Shown: one piece after another, positions 8,911-17,634 of the stretch | Layout: each line of letters begins with the position of its first letter | Position numbering within the stretch: position 1 is the stretch's first letter | Assembly (NCBI GenBank): GCA_023421675.1 | Contig: JAEZTC010000016.1 | Location: 186,001-250,000, forward strand | DNA length: 64,000 bases | Reading direction: 5' to 3' | DNA from: Bacillota bacterium | GTDB lineage: Bacteria > Bacillota > Clostridia > Acetivibrionales > JANLFN01 | The notes under the pieces: model-generated | What the model was told of the DNA's origin: nothing | Databases searched by the model: none | Seen by the model: the letters and a program-made list of their open reading frames with translations, nothing else | Made by a program: the position numbers and the translations under genes

Positions 8911-9501
8911 GTGACTAAGTGGGAACCCAAAGAAAAACGTGTAAATGATATAATCAGTGCTGCAATGGAAGTTTTCCTTGAAAAGGGTTACGAGGGTACT
9001 TCCATGGAGTCTATTGCTTCAAAGGCAGGGATAAGCAAGGGTGGACTTTATCATCATTTTAAAAGCAAGGATGAAATACTGTATTATGCTAATGAGAAAC
9101 TTACAGAACCCGTATATGAATTAATTGATAAGACTTTAAAAAACACTGACATTATTTCAGGCCTCAGAGAATACATAAAAGAGTACCTTTACTATTGGAC
9201 ACAGCACCAAATTGAACTAACATTCTTCTTTCTGACTATGACTAAAGCACTTTCATGTCCTGAAACCTGGGAGTATTATGATGAATACTGCCAAGGTATG
9301 ATTGATTTTTTTGAAAAGATTTTTGTGTCAGGAATTGAAGCAGGTAAGTTTATAAATCACAATACAAAGGCTCAGGCAGTTATGCTAATGACGGCGCTTG
9401 ATGGTAGCCTTGGATATTTACCAATGTGCAGAAGTCTTGAAGTGGACAGTATGATTGGTCATTTTACCGAAGTTTTTATAAAGCCCTTATTAAATAAATA
9501 A
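8911..9501 (+). CDS. TetR/AcrR-family transcriptional regulator
   Basis: This 196-residue protein starts at GTG behind a strong GGAGGATAACT site. The N-terminal helix-turn-helix of the TetR family is clear: AAMEVFLEKGYEGTSMESIASKAG, then ISKGGLYHHFKSKDEIL near residues 15-60. The C-terminal helical ligand-binding domain is generic. Matching operator-like sites lie over its own promoter and over that of the EFR1 gene, so it probably represses both. The inducer is not predictable. Confidence 0.92.
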   Translation: MTKWEPKEKRVNDIISAAMEVFLEKGYEGTSMESIASKAGISKGGLYHHFKSKDEILYYANEKLTEPVYELIDKTLKNTDIISGLREYIKEYLYYWTQHQIELTFFFLTMTKALSCPETWEYYDEYCQGMIDFFEKIFVSGIEAGKFINHNTKAQAVMLMTALDGSLGYLPMCRSLEVDSMIGHFTEVFIKPLLNK

Positions 9502-9573
9502 AGATTTCACTTTGAATGTAAAAGATTATTAATCGCTGAATACTATCAAAAGCTCTATATGCTTTATATAAGC

Positions 9574-9596
9574 AAAAAGCCCATCTAAGGGCTTTA
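9574..9596. terminator. Bidirectional terminator between tetR and phoR
   Basis: AAAGCCC at 9576-9582 pairs with GGGCTTT at 9589-9595. A-rich and T-rich flanks on both sides allow it to serve the two convergent transcripts. Confidence 0.8.
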
Positions 9597-9628
9597 TTCA
9601 TATGTTGTTTGATTTAAAATTAAATTTA

Positions 9629-11416
9629 TCACACTGGAATCTGAATAATAAACTCGCTGCCTTTGCCTGGTTCACTTACAACCTTTATATCACCATTGTA
9701 AAGATTAACTATATGCTTAACTATTGAAAGTCCAAGTCCGGTTCCACCCATACTTCTTGAACGACCCTTATCAACCCTGTAGAAACGCTCAAATATTCTT
9801 GGAATATCATTTGACAAAATTCCTATACCTGTATCTTTAACAGATATTGTAACCAACTGTCCTTCTTTGGTGGCTTTTATGGTTACCGAGCCGCTGTTCT
9901 TGTTATACTTAATACCGTTATCAATGAGATTGATGAGCATTTGCTTAATTCTATCCTTGTTAACTACAATATTTACTTTTTCATCTACTTCATTAATAAG
10001 CTTGATATCTTTTTTTGCTGCAGTACCAGATAGTATGGAAATTATCTCTTCTACAATTGGCTTTAATTTATAAGCACCAATATTTATGTCCTTCTGTTTT
10101 GTTTCTATTTCAGATAATTGGAGTATGTCATTTATAAGTACAAAAAGCCTTTCTGCCTCTATGTCAATTATTTCAAGAAATTTGTCGGATACATCAGCAT
10201 CATTTATAGCACCGCCACGCAGAGTTTCTATAAAACCTCGTATTGATGTAAGCGGGGTCTTAAGCTCATGAGTTACATTTGAAACGAAATCCGTTCTAAT
10301 CTGCTCAAGTTTTTTAATTGTTGTAATATCCTGGATTGAAGCTATTCCTCCTGAATTCGGCATATTGTAATCCTTGGATTTTATAGGATTTGTGTACACT
10401 CGAAGCACCTTGTTTTCCGGTGCGCTGATTATAATATCATTTACCAGCGAAACATTCTTTTCCATTGTTTCCTTAAGGAAGCTGTTTATCTGGTTGTTTC
10501 TTATCAGTTCCAAAAGGTTCATACCTATAAGCCCAGGGCCATTTTCCACATTAAAGAGTTCGCAGGCAATGGAATTAATGAGTATTATATGATAATTGTT
10601 ATCTACTGCAACAATACCACTTGTCATGCTATTTATAATTGATTCTACTTTAATGTTTTTATCCATAACATCAGCCATGTTTTTTTCCAATTTACTTGCC
10701 ATTTGATTGAAGGTCATTGTTAACTGCTTTAATTCATTTTTGGAATCGATAGTAATTCTTTTAGAGTAATCTCCTCCTGCAATTGTCTTGGATGCTGAAA
10801 TAAGCTGGTAAATCGGTTTTGCTAGATTGGATGAAAATTTAAGTGCCAGGAGTATTGTGAGTACTAATCCACAGAGTATACCTATGAGGGTATAACAGAG
10901 GATTATTGTTTTTATGTGGCTAATCTGAAGCAGGGGGGTAGAGATTCTTACAATAACATTTAAGGATTTTATCGGAACTGCAATATAAAGAAAGTCTGTA
11001 CTAAGCGTACTGCTTTTTCTGATGTCCTTACCAACCTTTCCTTGCCTGGCTTCAGCAATTTCTTTACGGGAAAGGTGATTTTCCATGGATTTATAGTCTG
11101 CTTCAGATTCACCCAGAACCTTTCCATTAAAATCAATGAAGGTTATCCTGCTTTCATTTTTCTTAGGATCGTCTGGGGTTTCGGCAGACTTGTTAAGCAG
11201 GGTTGAATACCTTTGTGCAGCTTGATTATAATCTGTTTTAATACCCTTTGTAGCTTCATCTGATATTTGAAACTGAATAAGGTTGGCAGTATTGATAACT
11301 CTGTTTTCCACTTCATCACTGTATACACTGGAAGCAAGTTCATAAACAAAGAAACCGGTAATTGAAATGGAAATGACAATTAATACTATATAGTAGTAGA
11401 ATATTTTTCTTTTCAT
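9629..11416 (-). CDS. phoR: PhoR-type sensor histidine kinase
   Basis: This 595-residue membrane kinase has a first membrane helix near residues 7-28, an extracytoplasmic sensor domain to about 160, a second helix near 165-190, then HAMP and a PAS domain near 250-350. HisKA follows with the phospho-acceptor histidine in FVSNVTHELKTPLTSIRGF, then HATPase_c with the N box (NLIDNGIKY) and G boxes (DTGIGI, GTGLGLS). It starts 26 bases after the response regulator and ends the pst-pho gene block, so it most likely senses phosphate status with PstSCAB and PhoU and phosphorylates PhoP. Confidence 0.93.
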   Translation of the reverse strand: MKRKIFYYYIVLIVISISITGFFVYELASSVYSDEVENRVINTANLIQFQISDEATKGIKTDYNQAAQRYSTLLNKSAETPDDPKKNESRITFIDFNGKVLGESEADYKSMENHLSRKEIAEARQGKVGKDIRKSSTLSTDFLYIAVPIKSLNVIVRISTPLLQISHIKTIILCYTLIGILCGLVLTILLALKFSSNLAKPIYQLISASKTIAGGDYSKRITIDSKNELKQLTMTFNQMASKLEKNMADVMDKNIKVESIINSMTSGIVAVDNNYHIILINSIACELFNVENGPGLIGMNLLELIRNNQINSFLKETMEKNVSLVNDIIISAPENKVLRVYTNPIKSKDYNMPNSGGIASIQDITTIKKLEQIRTDFVSNVTHELKTPLTSIRGFIETLRGGAINDADVSDKFLEIIDIEAERLFVLINDILQLSEIETKQKDINIGAYKLKPIVEEIISILSGTAAKKDIKLINEVDEKVNIVVNKDRIKQMLINLIDNGIKYNKNSGSVTIKATKEGQLVTISVKDTGIGILSNDIPRIFERFYRVDKGRSRSMGGTGLGLSIVKHIVNLYNGDIKVVSEPGKGSEFIIQIPV

Positions 11417-11442
11417 ACTGCCTTTTAGCCTCCGCTCCGGTG

Positions 11443-12150
11443 CTATTTATTATTTCTGTCATTAAATCTGTAGCCGATTCCTCTGACTGTTTCTATATAT
11501 ATTGGGTTACTGTCGTCGTCTTCAATTTTTTGTCTGAGATACCGGACATGGACATCAACAGTTCTTGTTTCTCCGTAATAATCAAAACCCCATATTTTTT
11601 CAAGAAGAAGCTCCCTTGAAAGAACCTTTCCTTTGCTTAAAACCAGAAGCTTAAGAAGCTCAAATTCCTTGAGGGTCATTTCGACCAACTCACCGTTTTT
11701 GAAAACTTCTCGCCTGGATATATCTATAGTTATTTCTCCACTCTTTATTATATCCTGATCGGTACTTATTGTAGAACCCATTCTTCTAAACAATGCCTTG
11801 ATTCTTGCTACAAGTTCTCTTACGCTGAAAGGCTTGGTGATATAGTCGTCAGCACCAAGTTCCAGTCCAAGTACCTTGTCAAATTCTTCTCCTTTTGCTG
11901 TAAGCATAATTATAGGGAGGTTTTTAAAACGTACATCCTGCCTGATGAAGCGGCAAACTTCAAGTCCATCCATACCAGGAAGCATTATATCCAGTACAAA
12001 CATATCGGGTGAGGTATTCTTTAATTCATTAATAAGGCTTTCACCGCTTTCAAACGTAACTACCCTGTAACCATTGGCTTCAAGATTATATTTTATCAGC
12101 TGCTGAATATGCGCTTCATCCTCAACTGCGTATATCAATTCTTTAGACAT
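11443..12150 (-). CDS. phoP: PhoP/PhoB-type OmpR-family response regulator
   Basis: This 235-residue protein has an N-terminal receiver domain with the acidic pocket E10-D11, phospho-acceptor D54 in FVLDIMLPGMDG, and the conserved lysine in ITKPFS. The C-terminal winged helix is of OmpR type (VDVHVRYLRQKIE, TVRGIGYRF). AGGAGGTCCAC precedes the ATG. It lies between phoU and phoR on the same strand. It is the likely binder of the 11-bp Pho-box repeats found upstream of pstB and pstC. PhoB and PhoP are alternative names for the same role. Confidence 0.94.
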   Translation of the reverse strand: MSKELIYAVEDEAHIQQLIKYNLEANGYRVVTFESGESLINELKNTSPDMFVLDIMLPGMDGLEVCRFIRQDVRFKNLPIIMLTAKGEEFDKVLGLELGADDYITKPFSVRELVARIKALFRRMGSTISTDQDIIKSGEITIDISRREVFKNGELVEMTLKEFELLKLLVLSKGKVLSRELLLEKIWGFDYYGETRTVDVHVRYLRQKIEDDDSNPIYIETVRGIGYRFNDRNNK

Positions 12151-12183
12151 GTGGACCTCCTATAAACCTTTATGTGTAACGTC

Positions 12184-12894
12184 CTAGTTTATATCATTTG
12201 AAAAAGGATTATCTACCGTATCCTCTCTGCTGTCATGTCTTGAAAGATGCTCATGTTCTCCGGTTACATTAAACACTACCCATTCACCGATGTTTGTCGC
12301 ATGATCTGCCATTCTCTCAAGGTACTTTGTTATAAACATGAAATTTATCACCTGTTCAGTTGTATTAGGATCATTTTTAACTATATTTATAAGTTCAAGC
12401 ACAATCTTTGAAAAAAGCTCATCAACTTCATCATCACTGTTGCAAACTTCCTGAGCAAGCTTTATATCCTGCTTCACATAAGCATCAATCGCTTTGTTTA
12501 CCATCTTCTTGGCCAATTCTGCCATCTTTGGAATATCTATTAATGGCTTGACATATTTCTCATTAGCCATTCTTATAGTTATTTCTGCTATGTCTGAAGA
12601 ATGGTCGGCAATTCGCTCCATATCGGTAATTATCTTCAAAGCAGTGCTTATTGTTCGTAAATCCTTTGCGAGCGGCTGTTGCCTGGCAATAAGCATAAGA
12701 CACAGCTTTTCAATCTTTCGCTCCATATCATCTATTATATCATCATTTTTAAATATTTTCCTTGCAAGTTCAACATCCTGCTTCTTAAGTGCCAATATTG
12801 TATTTTCTATTGATTCCTCAACAAGGCTTGCCATCTTTATCAGTTCAAGATGGAGCTCCTGAAGTTCCTCAGCAAAATGATGTCTTGTAACCAT
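12184..12894 (-). CDS. phoU: PhoU phosphate signalling protein
   Basis: From the ATG at 12894, which has AAAGGAGG just upstream, the protein is 236 residues; an ATG 11 codons earlier has no comparable site. It has two tandem three-helix PhoU repeats, each with the acidic metal-binding style segment (ERKIEKLCLMLIARQQPLAKDLR and the DMERIADHSSDIAE / YLERMADHATNIGEW pair). It is cytosolic and links the Pst transporter to PhoR, keeping the kinase off when phosphate is plentiful. It sits tightly between pstB and phoP. Confidence 0.95.
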   Translation of the reverse strand: MVTRHHFAEELQELHLELIKMASLVEESIENTILALKKQDVELARKIFKNDDIIDDMERKIEKLCLMLIARQQPLAKDLRTISTALKIITDMERIADHSSDIAEITIRMANEKYVKPLIDIPKMAELAKKMVNKAIDAYVKQDIKLAQEVCNSDDEVDELFSKIVLELINIVKNDPNTTEQVINFMFITKYLERMADHATNIGEWVVFNVTGEHEHLSRHDSREDTVDNPFSNDIN

Positions 12895-12929
12895 ATTAAA
12901 TCCTCCTTTAAAGTACAATTTATTCATGC

Positions 12930-13697
12930 TTAACCGAATCTGCCTGTAATGTAGTCCTCTGTCTTTTTATTTGAAGGTTTGCTGAAAATCTTTTCAGTTG
13001 AATCATATTCAATTATCTCACCATGGAGGAAGAAGGCTGTTTTGTCTGAAATACGGCCAGCTTGCTGCATGTTATGTGTTACAATTACTATAGTGTACTT
13101 TTCTTTCAGGTCATCTATCAAATCCTCAATTTTAAGTGTTGATATAGGGTCAAGGGCAGAAGTAGGTTCATCCATAAGAACCACCTCGGGTTCAACGGCA
13201 AGAACTCTTGCAATACAAAGTCTTTGCTGCTGTCCGCCAGAAAGTCCCATTGCACTTTGCTTTAACCTGTCTTTTACTTCATCCCAGAGCACTGCATTTC
13301 GAAGACTCTTTTCAACAATTTCATCAAGCCTGTTTTTTGATTTAACACCATGGATTCTTGGTCCGTAGGCTATATTATCGTATATGGACATAGGGAAGGG
13401 GTTTGGCTTTTGAAATACCATTCCAACTCTTTTCCTGAGCTCTACTATGTCATACTCTTTATATATGTTTAAACCGTCAAGGTAAGCATCACCGGTTATT
13501 TTCACATTGAGAACCAGATCATTCATCCTGTTTATGGTTTTAAGGAATGTTGATTTTCCGCAGCCGGATGGTCCAATCAGGGCTGTTACCTTGCATTCTT
13601 CTATATCTATTGTTATGTTTTTGAGAGCTTGTGTTTCCCCATAATATAAATTTAACCCGTTTGTATTGATTTTTAAATTATTTGTAATCATATGCAT
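12930..13697 (-). CDS. pstB: PstB phosphate ABC transporter ATPase
   Basis: This 255-residue ABC ATPase has Walker A GPSGCGKST near residue 42, the Q-loop, the signature LSGGQQQR near 150 and Walker B VVLMDEPTSALD near 170, with the PstB-typical NRMND segment after the P-loop. It powers phosphate import through PstC and PstA. GAAGGAAA precedes the ATG. It is separated from pstC-pstA by a chemoreceptor gene and has its own Pho-box array about 50-90 bases upstream. That suggests a second phosphate-controlled promoter for pstB-phoU-phoP-phoR. Confidence 0.95.
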   Translation of the reverse strand: MHMITNNLKINTNGLNLYYGETQALKNITIDIEECKVTALIGPSGCGKSTFLKTINRMNDLVLNVKITGDAYLDGLNIYKEYDIVELRKRVGMVFQKPNPFPMSIYDNIAYGPRIHGVKSKNRLDEIVEKSLRNAVLWDEVKDRLKQSAMGLSGGQQQRLCIARVLAVEPEVVLMDEPTSALDPISTLKIEDLIDDLKEKYTIVIVTHNMQQAGRISDKTAFFLHGEIIEYDSTEKIFSKPSNKKTEDYITGRFG

Positions 13698-13745
13698 TTT
13701 CCTTCTTTTTTAATGTATTGGATTAATTAAATTTTAACAACTGTT

Positions 13746-13784
13746 TATTAATTGGCGGTTAATGCTATGTTAACTTAATGTTAA
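13746..13784 (-). promoter_or_regulatory. Pho box: four 11-bp-spaced direct repeats upstream of pstB
   Basis: Read on the plus strand, TATTAA, GGTTAA, TGTTAA and TGTTAA begin at 13746, 13757, 13768 and 13779, exactly 11 bases apart. On the coding strand this is TTAACA-N5-TTAACA-N5-TTAACC, matching the PhoP-type box of Firmicutes (TTAACA-like hexamers with 5-base spacers). Confidence 0.85.
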
Positions 13785-13849
13785 GGTGTCAAAAATCTCT
13801 TGGAAGTGCCTGAATAGTATGTTAAAAAGTGCTTTTCGTTTTTTAACAA

Positions 13850-15535
13850 TTATATTGTATATTTGAACTCATCTTTGATTTCATTCAAGCCATTTGCCAT
13901 ATTAAGAAGGTTGCTTGCTGATTTAAGAACATCACCAGAGAAGCTATGATGCTTTTCAACAGTTACTGCTGCTTCCTGAGATATGGCAGAAATCTGAGAG
14001 ATAATTTCTTGAATCTTATTTATGTTGCTGGTGTAAACACTAATGTTTTGAGAAATTATTCCTGTGTTTACCGAGATGTCCTTGATGCTTTTATGTGTTT
14101 GTGAAACCTTGTCGGATATCATTTTAAAGGCGCTGCTGGTATTACCGGCTATTTCGGCACCTTCAACCGAGATGGACCTGCTTCTTGCAGCTACATTTAC
14201 AACAGAATCCATATTTTTATATAACTCTTTTATAATTGCACTGACATCATGTGCCGATTGTGCACAGTTTTCAGCCAGTTTCTTTATCTCATCCGCCACA
14301 ACGTTAAAGCCACGGCCGAATTCTCCAGCTTTTGCGGCTTCTATGGATGCATTAAGGGAAAGTAGTTTCGTCTGATTTGATATTCTTTTTATAACTTCAA
14401 GAATAGTATCTATTTCTCTTGAACGTTCCTCCATTTTTTCTATTTCCTGTAGTGTTATTTCTGAAACATCATCGATTTCAGATATCTTCGTATTAAGTTC
14501 ATCTACTGCCGTAATTCCTGTAGAAACGGTTTCAAGCATTATTGTGCTGGAATGTGTTGCTTCCTTTATCTGCACAATGATTTGTTCCATTGTAACTAAT
14601 ATTTCATTTGTGGAACTGCTGACTTTCTCCAGTATTTCACTTTGTTCCTTGGTTCCCGATGACATCTGGCGGGTAAGGGAATATACATGAGTACTGCTTT
14701 CTTGAGATTGCTTTGCTATTTCATCAAGCTGAATGCCAGCAGTGGATATCTGCTCGATTGAAAAAGCTAGCTGTTTTATTAACTTTTCAAAATTTGAAAT
14801 CATGTTGTTAAACCCCGAAGCTAATGCCTTCGTTTCGGCACCGCCCTTGCAATTTGCAGCACGTATCGTTAGATTGCCTTCTGCGGCAAATGATGCTGCT
14901 TTTTTAATGTTTTTAATGTCACGAATAAGTTTCATTGATCCCCAGTAGCTAAAAATAAATGCAAGTAAAATTGCTGCAGCACCAGTTATAAATGTAAACA
15001 GCAATTGCTCATTTACCGGTCTCATATATGAGGATTTGGGAACTGCAATAATGTAATACCAATCTTTTTCTACAACATAGCCGAAAGAAGTAAGGTGAGT
15101 TTTATTCTTGATATTTACCTCTAAATTTCCGTATTTTATTTTCAATATATTTTGTGTAAATGATTCTGGAAGAACGGTTTTTTGACTAGAAGGGGAGTTT
15201 ATATTGTCAAGACTAACCTGATGTGTGTTTGAATCAATTATGTAAATTTCAGGTTCCAGACCTGACTGTGAAAAGCTTGCTTTCTCTGAAATAATTACAT
15301 GTTTAAGTTCTCCGGAAAATTCTTTTGAAGTATATGCACCGTTGAGGAGGGAGATTTTATCGGTTACAAATCTTACGGAGTTATCAAGTTGGTTCCTCAT
15401 TATCTTTTCAATGTTATTTCTGCCTGCGGTATAATTTATTGCTGAAACTGCTGTTATTGCTACAAGTATAATTATTAGAAACATGCCAAGTATCCGCGAT
15501 CTGATACTTAAGCCTTGTATTTTTTCCCTTTTCAT
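13850..15535 (-). CDS. Methyl-accepting chemotaxis protein inside the pst locus
   Basis: This 561-residue receptor has one membrane helix near residues 15-37, an extracellular single-Cache-like sensor domain of about 140 residues and a second helix near 180-200. HAMP and a long coiled-coil signalling domain follow, with the conserved hairpin tip LLSLNASIEAAKAGEFGRGFNVVADEIKKLAE. It starts 12 bases after the pstA stop, so it is almost certainly co-transcribed with pstC-pstA behind their Pho box. The ligand is unknown; context suggests phosphate-limited or phosphate-directed taxis. The tip would couple to CheW and CheA. Confidence 0.92.
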   Translation of the reverse strand: MKREKIQGLSIRSRILGMFLIIILVAITAVSAINYTAGRNNIEKIMRNQLDNSVRFVTDKISLLNGAYTSKEFSGELKHVIISEKASFSQSGLEPEIYIIDSNTHQVSLDNINSPSSQKTVLPESFTQNILKIKYGNLEVNIKNKTHLTSFGYVVEKDWYYIIAVPKSSYMRPVNEQLLFTFITGAAAILLAFIFSYWGSMKLIRDIKNIKKAASFAAEGNLTIRAANCKGGAETKALASGFNNMISNFEKLIKQLAFSIEQISTAGIQLDEIAKQSQESSTHVYSLTRQMSSGTKEQSEILEKVSSSTNEILVTMEQIIVQIKEATHSSTIMLETVSTGITAVDELNTKISEIDDVSEITLQEIEKMEERSREIDTILEVIKRISNQTKLLSLNASIEAAKAGEFGRGFNVVADEIKKLAENCAQSAHDVSAIIKELYKNMDSVVNVAARSRSISVEGAEIAGNTSSAFKMISDKVSQTHKSIKDISVNTGIISQNISVYTSNINKIQEIISQISAISQEAAVTVEKHHSFSGDVLKSASNLLNMANGLNEIKDEFKYTI

Positions 15536-15546
15536 ATTTTTGCCTC

Positions 15547-16446
15547 CTATTTGGCATTTTTACCTGCAAATTTTGTGTTAAGTCTTCTTCCAGCCAATCT
15601 GGCTATAATATTGAACAGGAAAACGAATATTATAAGTACTGCTGAGGCACCATCAGCTATCTGTCTTGCATCGGGAGCCAAACCTTCGGAATTTACCTGC
15701 CAGATATAAACAGCAAGAGTTTCTGCAGGTCTGAAAGGATTTAAAGGTGATGTTGCACTGAATGGGTTGAGGTTTGAAAAATCCAGTCTTGGGCTGCTCA
15801 TTCCTGCGGTGTACATCAAAGCTGCTGCTTCACCGAATACTCTTCCTGAGGTTATAATGATTCCTGTTATCAGTCCCGGTATTGCAGAGGGTATAATAAC
15901 CCTTACGATTGTCTGCCAATGTGTTGCACCCAAAGCAAGACTTGCTTCCTTGATGGAAGAGGATACAGACCTGATTGCATCTTCGCTGATTCTTGTAATT
16001 ACCGGAAGATTCAGTATTGAAACTGCAAGAGCTCCACCCATCAGAGTAAACTTCCAGCCGGTAAGGTTAACGAATACAAGCAAACCAAACAAACCTATTA
16101 CTATCGAAGGAAGCGACGCTAATGCTTCTATACAGAACCTCAGTATATTTGTAAACCTGCTTGGTTTAGCGTATTCAGCAAGGTATATTCCCGCAGACAG
16201 ACCAATTGGCAGGGTAATTATCATTGAAAGGAGTACAAGGTAAAGGGAGTTAAATAACTGCGGCCCGATTCCGCCCCCTGATTCTCCGGAAGCAGGTGCA
16301 CTGAAAAGAAAGTGGAAATTGAGCCTGCTGGAGCCTTTTATAAGTAGATATCCGACAAAGCATACAAGTAAAAGAACTACAAGCGAGACTATGACATAGA
16401 ACACTGCTGTTGCAATTTTGTCTGTTGATTGAGATTTTATTTTCAT
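15547..16446 (-). CDS. pstA: PstA phosphate ABC transporter permease
   Basis: This 299-residue integral membrane protein has about six helices and the binding-protein-dependent permease motif EASLALGATHWQTIVRVIIPSAIPG near residues 170-195. It also has the PstA-typical GGGIGPQLFNSL near residue 53. It overlaps the upstream pstC by 4 bases, so translation is coupled. It forms the phosphate channel with PstC and is driven by PstB. The following gene, after 12 bases, is a chemoreceptor rather than pstB. Confidence 0.95.
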   Translation of the reverse strand: MKIKSQSTDKIATAVFYVIVSLVVLLLVCFVGYLLIKGSSRLNFHFLFSAPASGESGGGIGPQLFNSLYLVLLSMIITLPIGLSAGIYLAEYAKPSRFTNILRFCIEALASLPSIVIGLFGLLVFVNLTGWKFTLMGGALAVSILNLPVITRISEDAIRSVSSSIKEASLALGATHWQTIVRVIIPSAIPGLITGIIITSGRVFGEAAALMYTAGMSSPRLDFSNLNPFSATSPLNPFRPAETLAVYIWQVNSEGLAPDARQIADGASAVLIIFVFLFNIIARLAGRRLNTKFAGKNAK

Positions 16447-17357
16447 TTATGAGCACCTCTTTTTGATCCGATTTTGTGTATTAATACTATGAACAGGAAG
16501 GAAATGACTAGAAGCAGAAGAGCCATTGACCATAAGGCATTGTTCCATGGAGAACCGTCAACCGTGTTACCCATGTCCATAGTCAGAATACTTGTTAAGG
16601 TTGTTGTTGAATTCAGCAAGGATTTTGGAAGACCTATGGCATTACCAATTACCATCTGTACCGCAAGAGCTTCTCCAAAGGCACGTGCAAGACCCAGAAC
16701 AACTCCTGTCAGTATTCCAGGCATTGCAGTTGGTAGGAGCACTTTTCTGATTGTTTGCCACCTGGTGGCACCCAACGCATAGGAAGCTTCCTTGAAATCA
16801 CTGGGAAGAGCTCTGAATGAATCTGCTGCAACGCTTGTAATTGTTGGGAATATCATTATTGAAAGTACAAGCCCCCCGGCTAGCAAACTAAAGCCAAGGC
16901 CTCCGAAAGTTTTGCTGATGAAGGGGACAAGCACACTTAATCCAACCCAGCCGTAAACAACTGAAGGAATGCCCATAAATATTTCTATTGAGGGCTGAAG
17001 AAGCTTTTTACCAAGCTTCGGAGATATTTCAGTCATGAAAATTGCAGTTCCTATGCTTAAAGGTGTACTGATTATAAGTGCAATAAGTGAAACAAGTAGA
17101 GAGCCTATGAAAAATATAAGCACTCCAACCATTGGAGGCTCGCTTTCAGGCTTCCATGTGGTTGAAAACAGAAAGTCAATTATGGATACATGATCCTTGG
17201 TAAATGTGTTAATTCCCTTTGAAAGTATAAACAACACAAGACATAATGTAATAATTATTAAGAATATTCCTAAAACAGTTACAACTGCTTTTCCGTAAAA
17301 CTCATGCTTTATATAATACGAATTTATGTTTCTCTTTTTAAATAATTTTTTAAACAT
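16443..17357 (-). CDS. pstC: PstC phosphate ABC transporter permease
   Basis: The start is taken as the ATG at 17357, which has GGGAG about ten bases upstream; the ATG five codons earlier overlaps that site. The 304-residue protein has six predicted helices and the permease motif EASYALGATRWQTIRKVLLPTAMPG. The phosphate-permease segment FGEALAVQMVIGNA is also present. It pairs with PstA in the membrane. A Pho-box array lies 65-103 bases upstream, indicating induction by phosphate starvation through PhoP. Confidence 0.94.
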   Translation of the reverse strand: MFKKLFKKRNINSYYIKHEFYGKAVVTVLGIFLIIITLCLVLFILSKGINTFTKDHVSIIDFLFSTTWKPESEPPMVGVLIFFIGSLLVSLIALIISTPLSIGTAIFMTEISPKLGKKLLQPSIEIFMGIPSVVYGWVGLSVLVPFISKTFGGLGFSLLAGGLVLSIMIFPTITSVAADSFRALPSDFKEASYALGATRWQTIRKVLLPTAMPGILTGVVLGLARAFGEALAVQMVIGNAIGLPKSLLNSTTTLTSILTMDMGNTVDGSPWNNALWSMALLLLVISFLFIVLIHKIGSKRGAHK

Positions 17358-17421
17358 AATGTCAACTCCCATAACGTGGTAATCAGTTCTGTAATATCAT
17401 AATTTGATGCTACATTTCGTT

Positions 17422-17460
17422 AATTAAGACAGGATTAAGTCAATGTTAAGCAGATGTTAA
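17422..17460 (-). promoter_or_regulatory. Pho box: 11-bp-spaced direct repeats upstream of pstC
   Basis: On the plus strand AATTAA, GATTAA, TGTTAA and TGTTAA begin at 17422, 17433, 17444 and 17455, each 11 bases apart. Read towards pstC they are TTAACA-type hexamers with 5-base spacers. The two pstC-distal copies are perfect and the two nearer the gene are degenerate. Confidence 0.82.
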
Positions 17461-17634
17461 TTATAAAAGTACTGTTTTGGATAGTACTCATTGAAATTAT
17501 ATAGAGCCAAGTATTAATAATTTTTTTATTTCTCAGCTTATTAACAATTATTTAATCTTTTCATAATACCTGCTTAATTTAATATGCATTTAATAATGAA
17601 TATAGGGAACTTTGGCAAAATAAAGGAGATAATG

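Noticed and set aside
17584..17634. Upstream ATG for the EAL-CBS-GGDEF protein
   Set aside because: No ribosome site; the ATG pair at 17632-17637 follows AAAGGAG.
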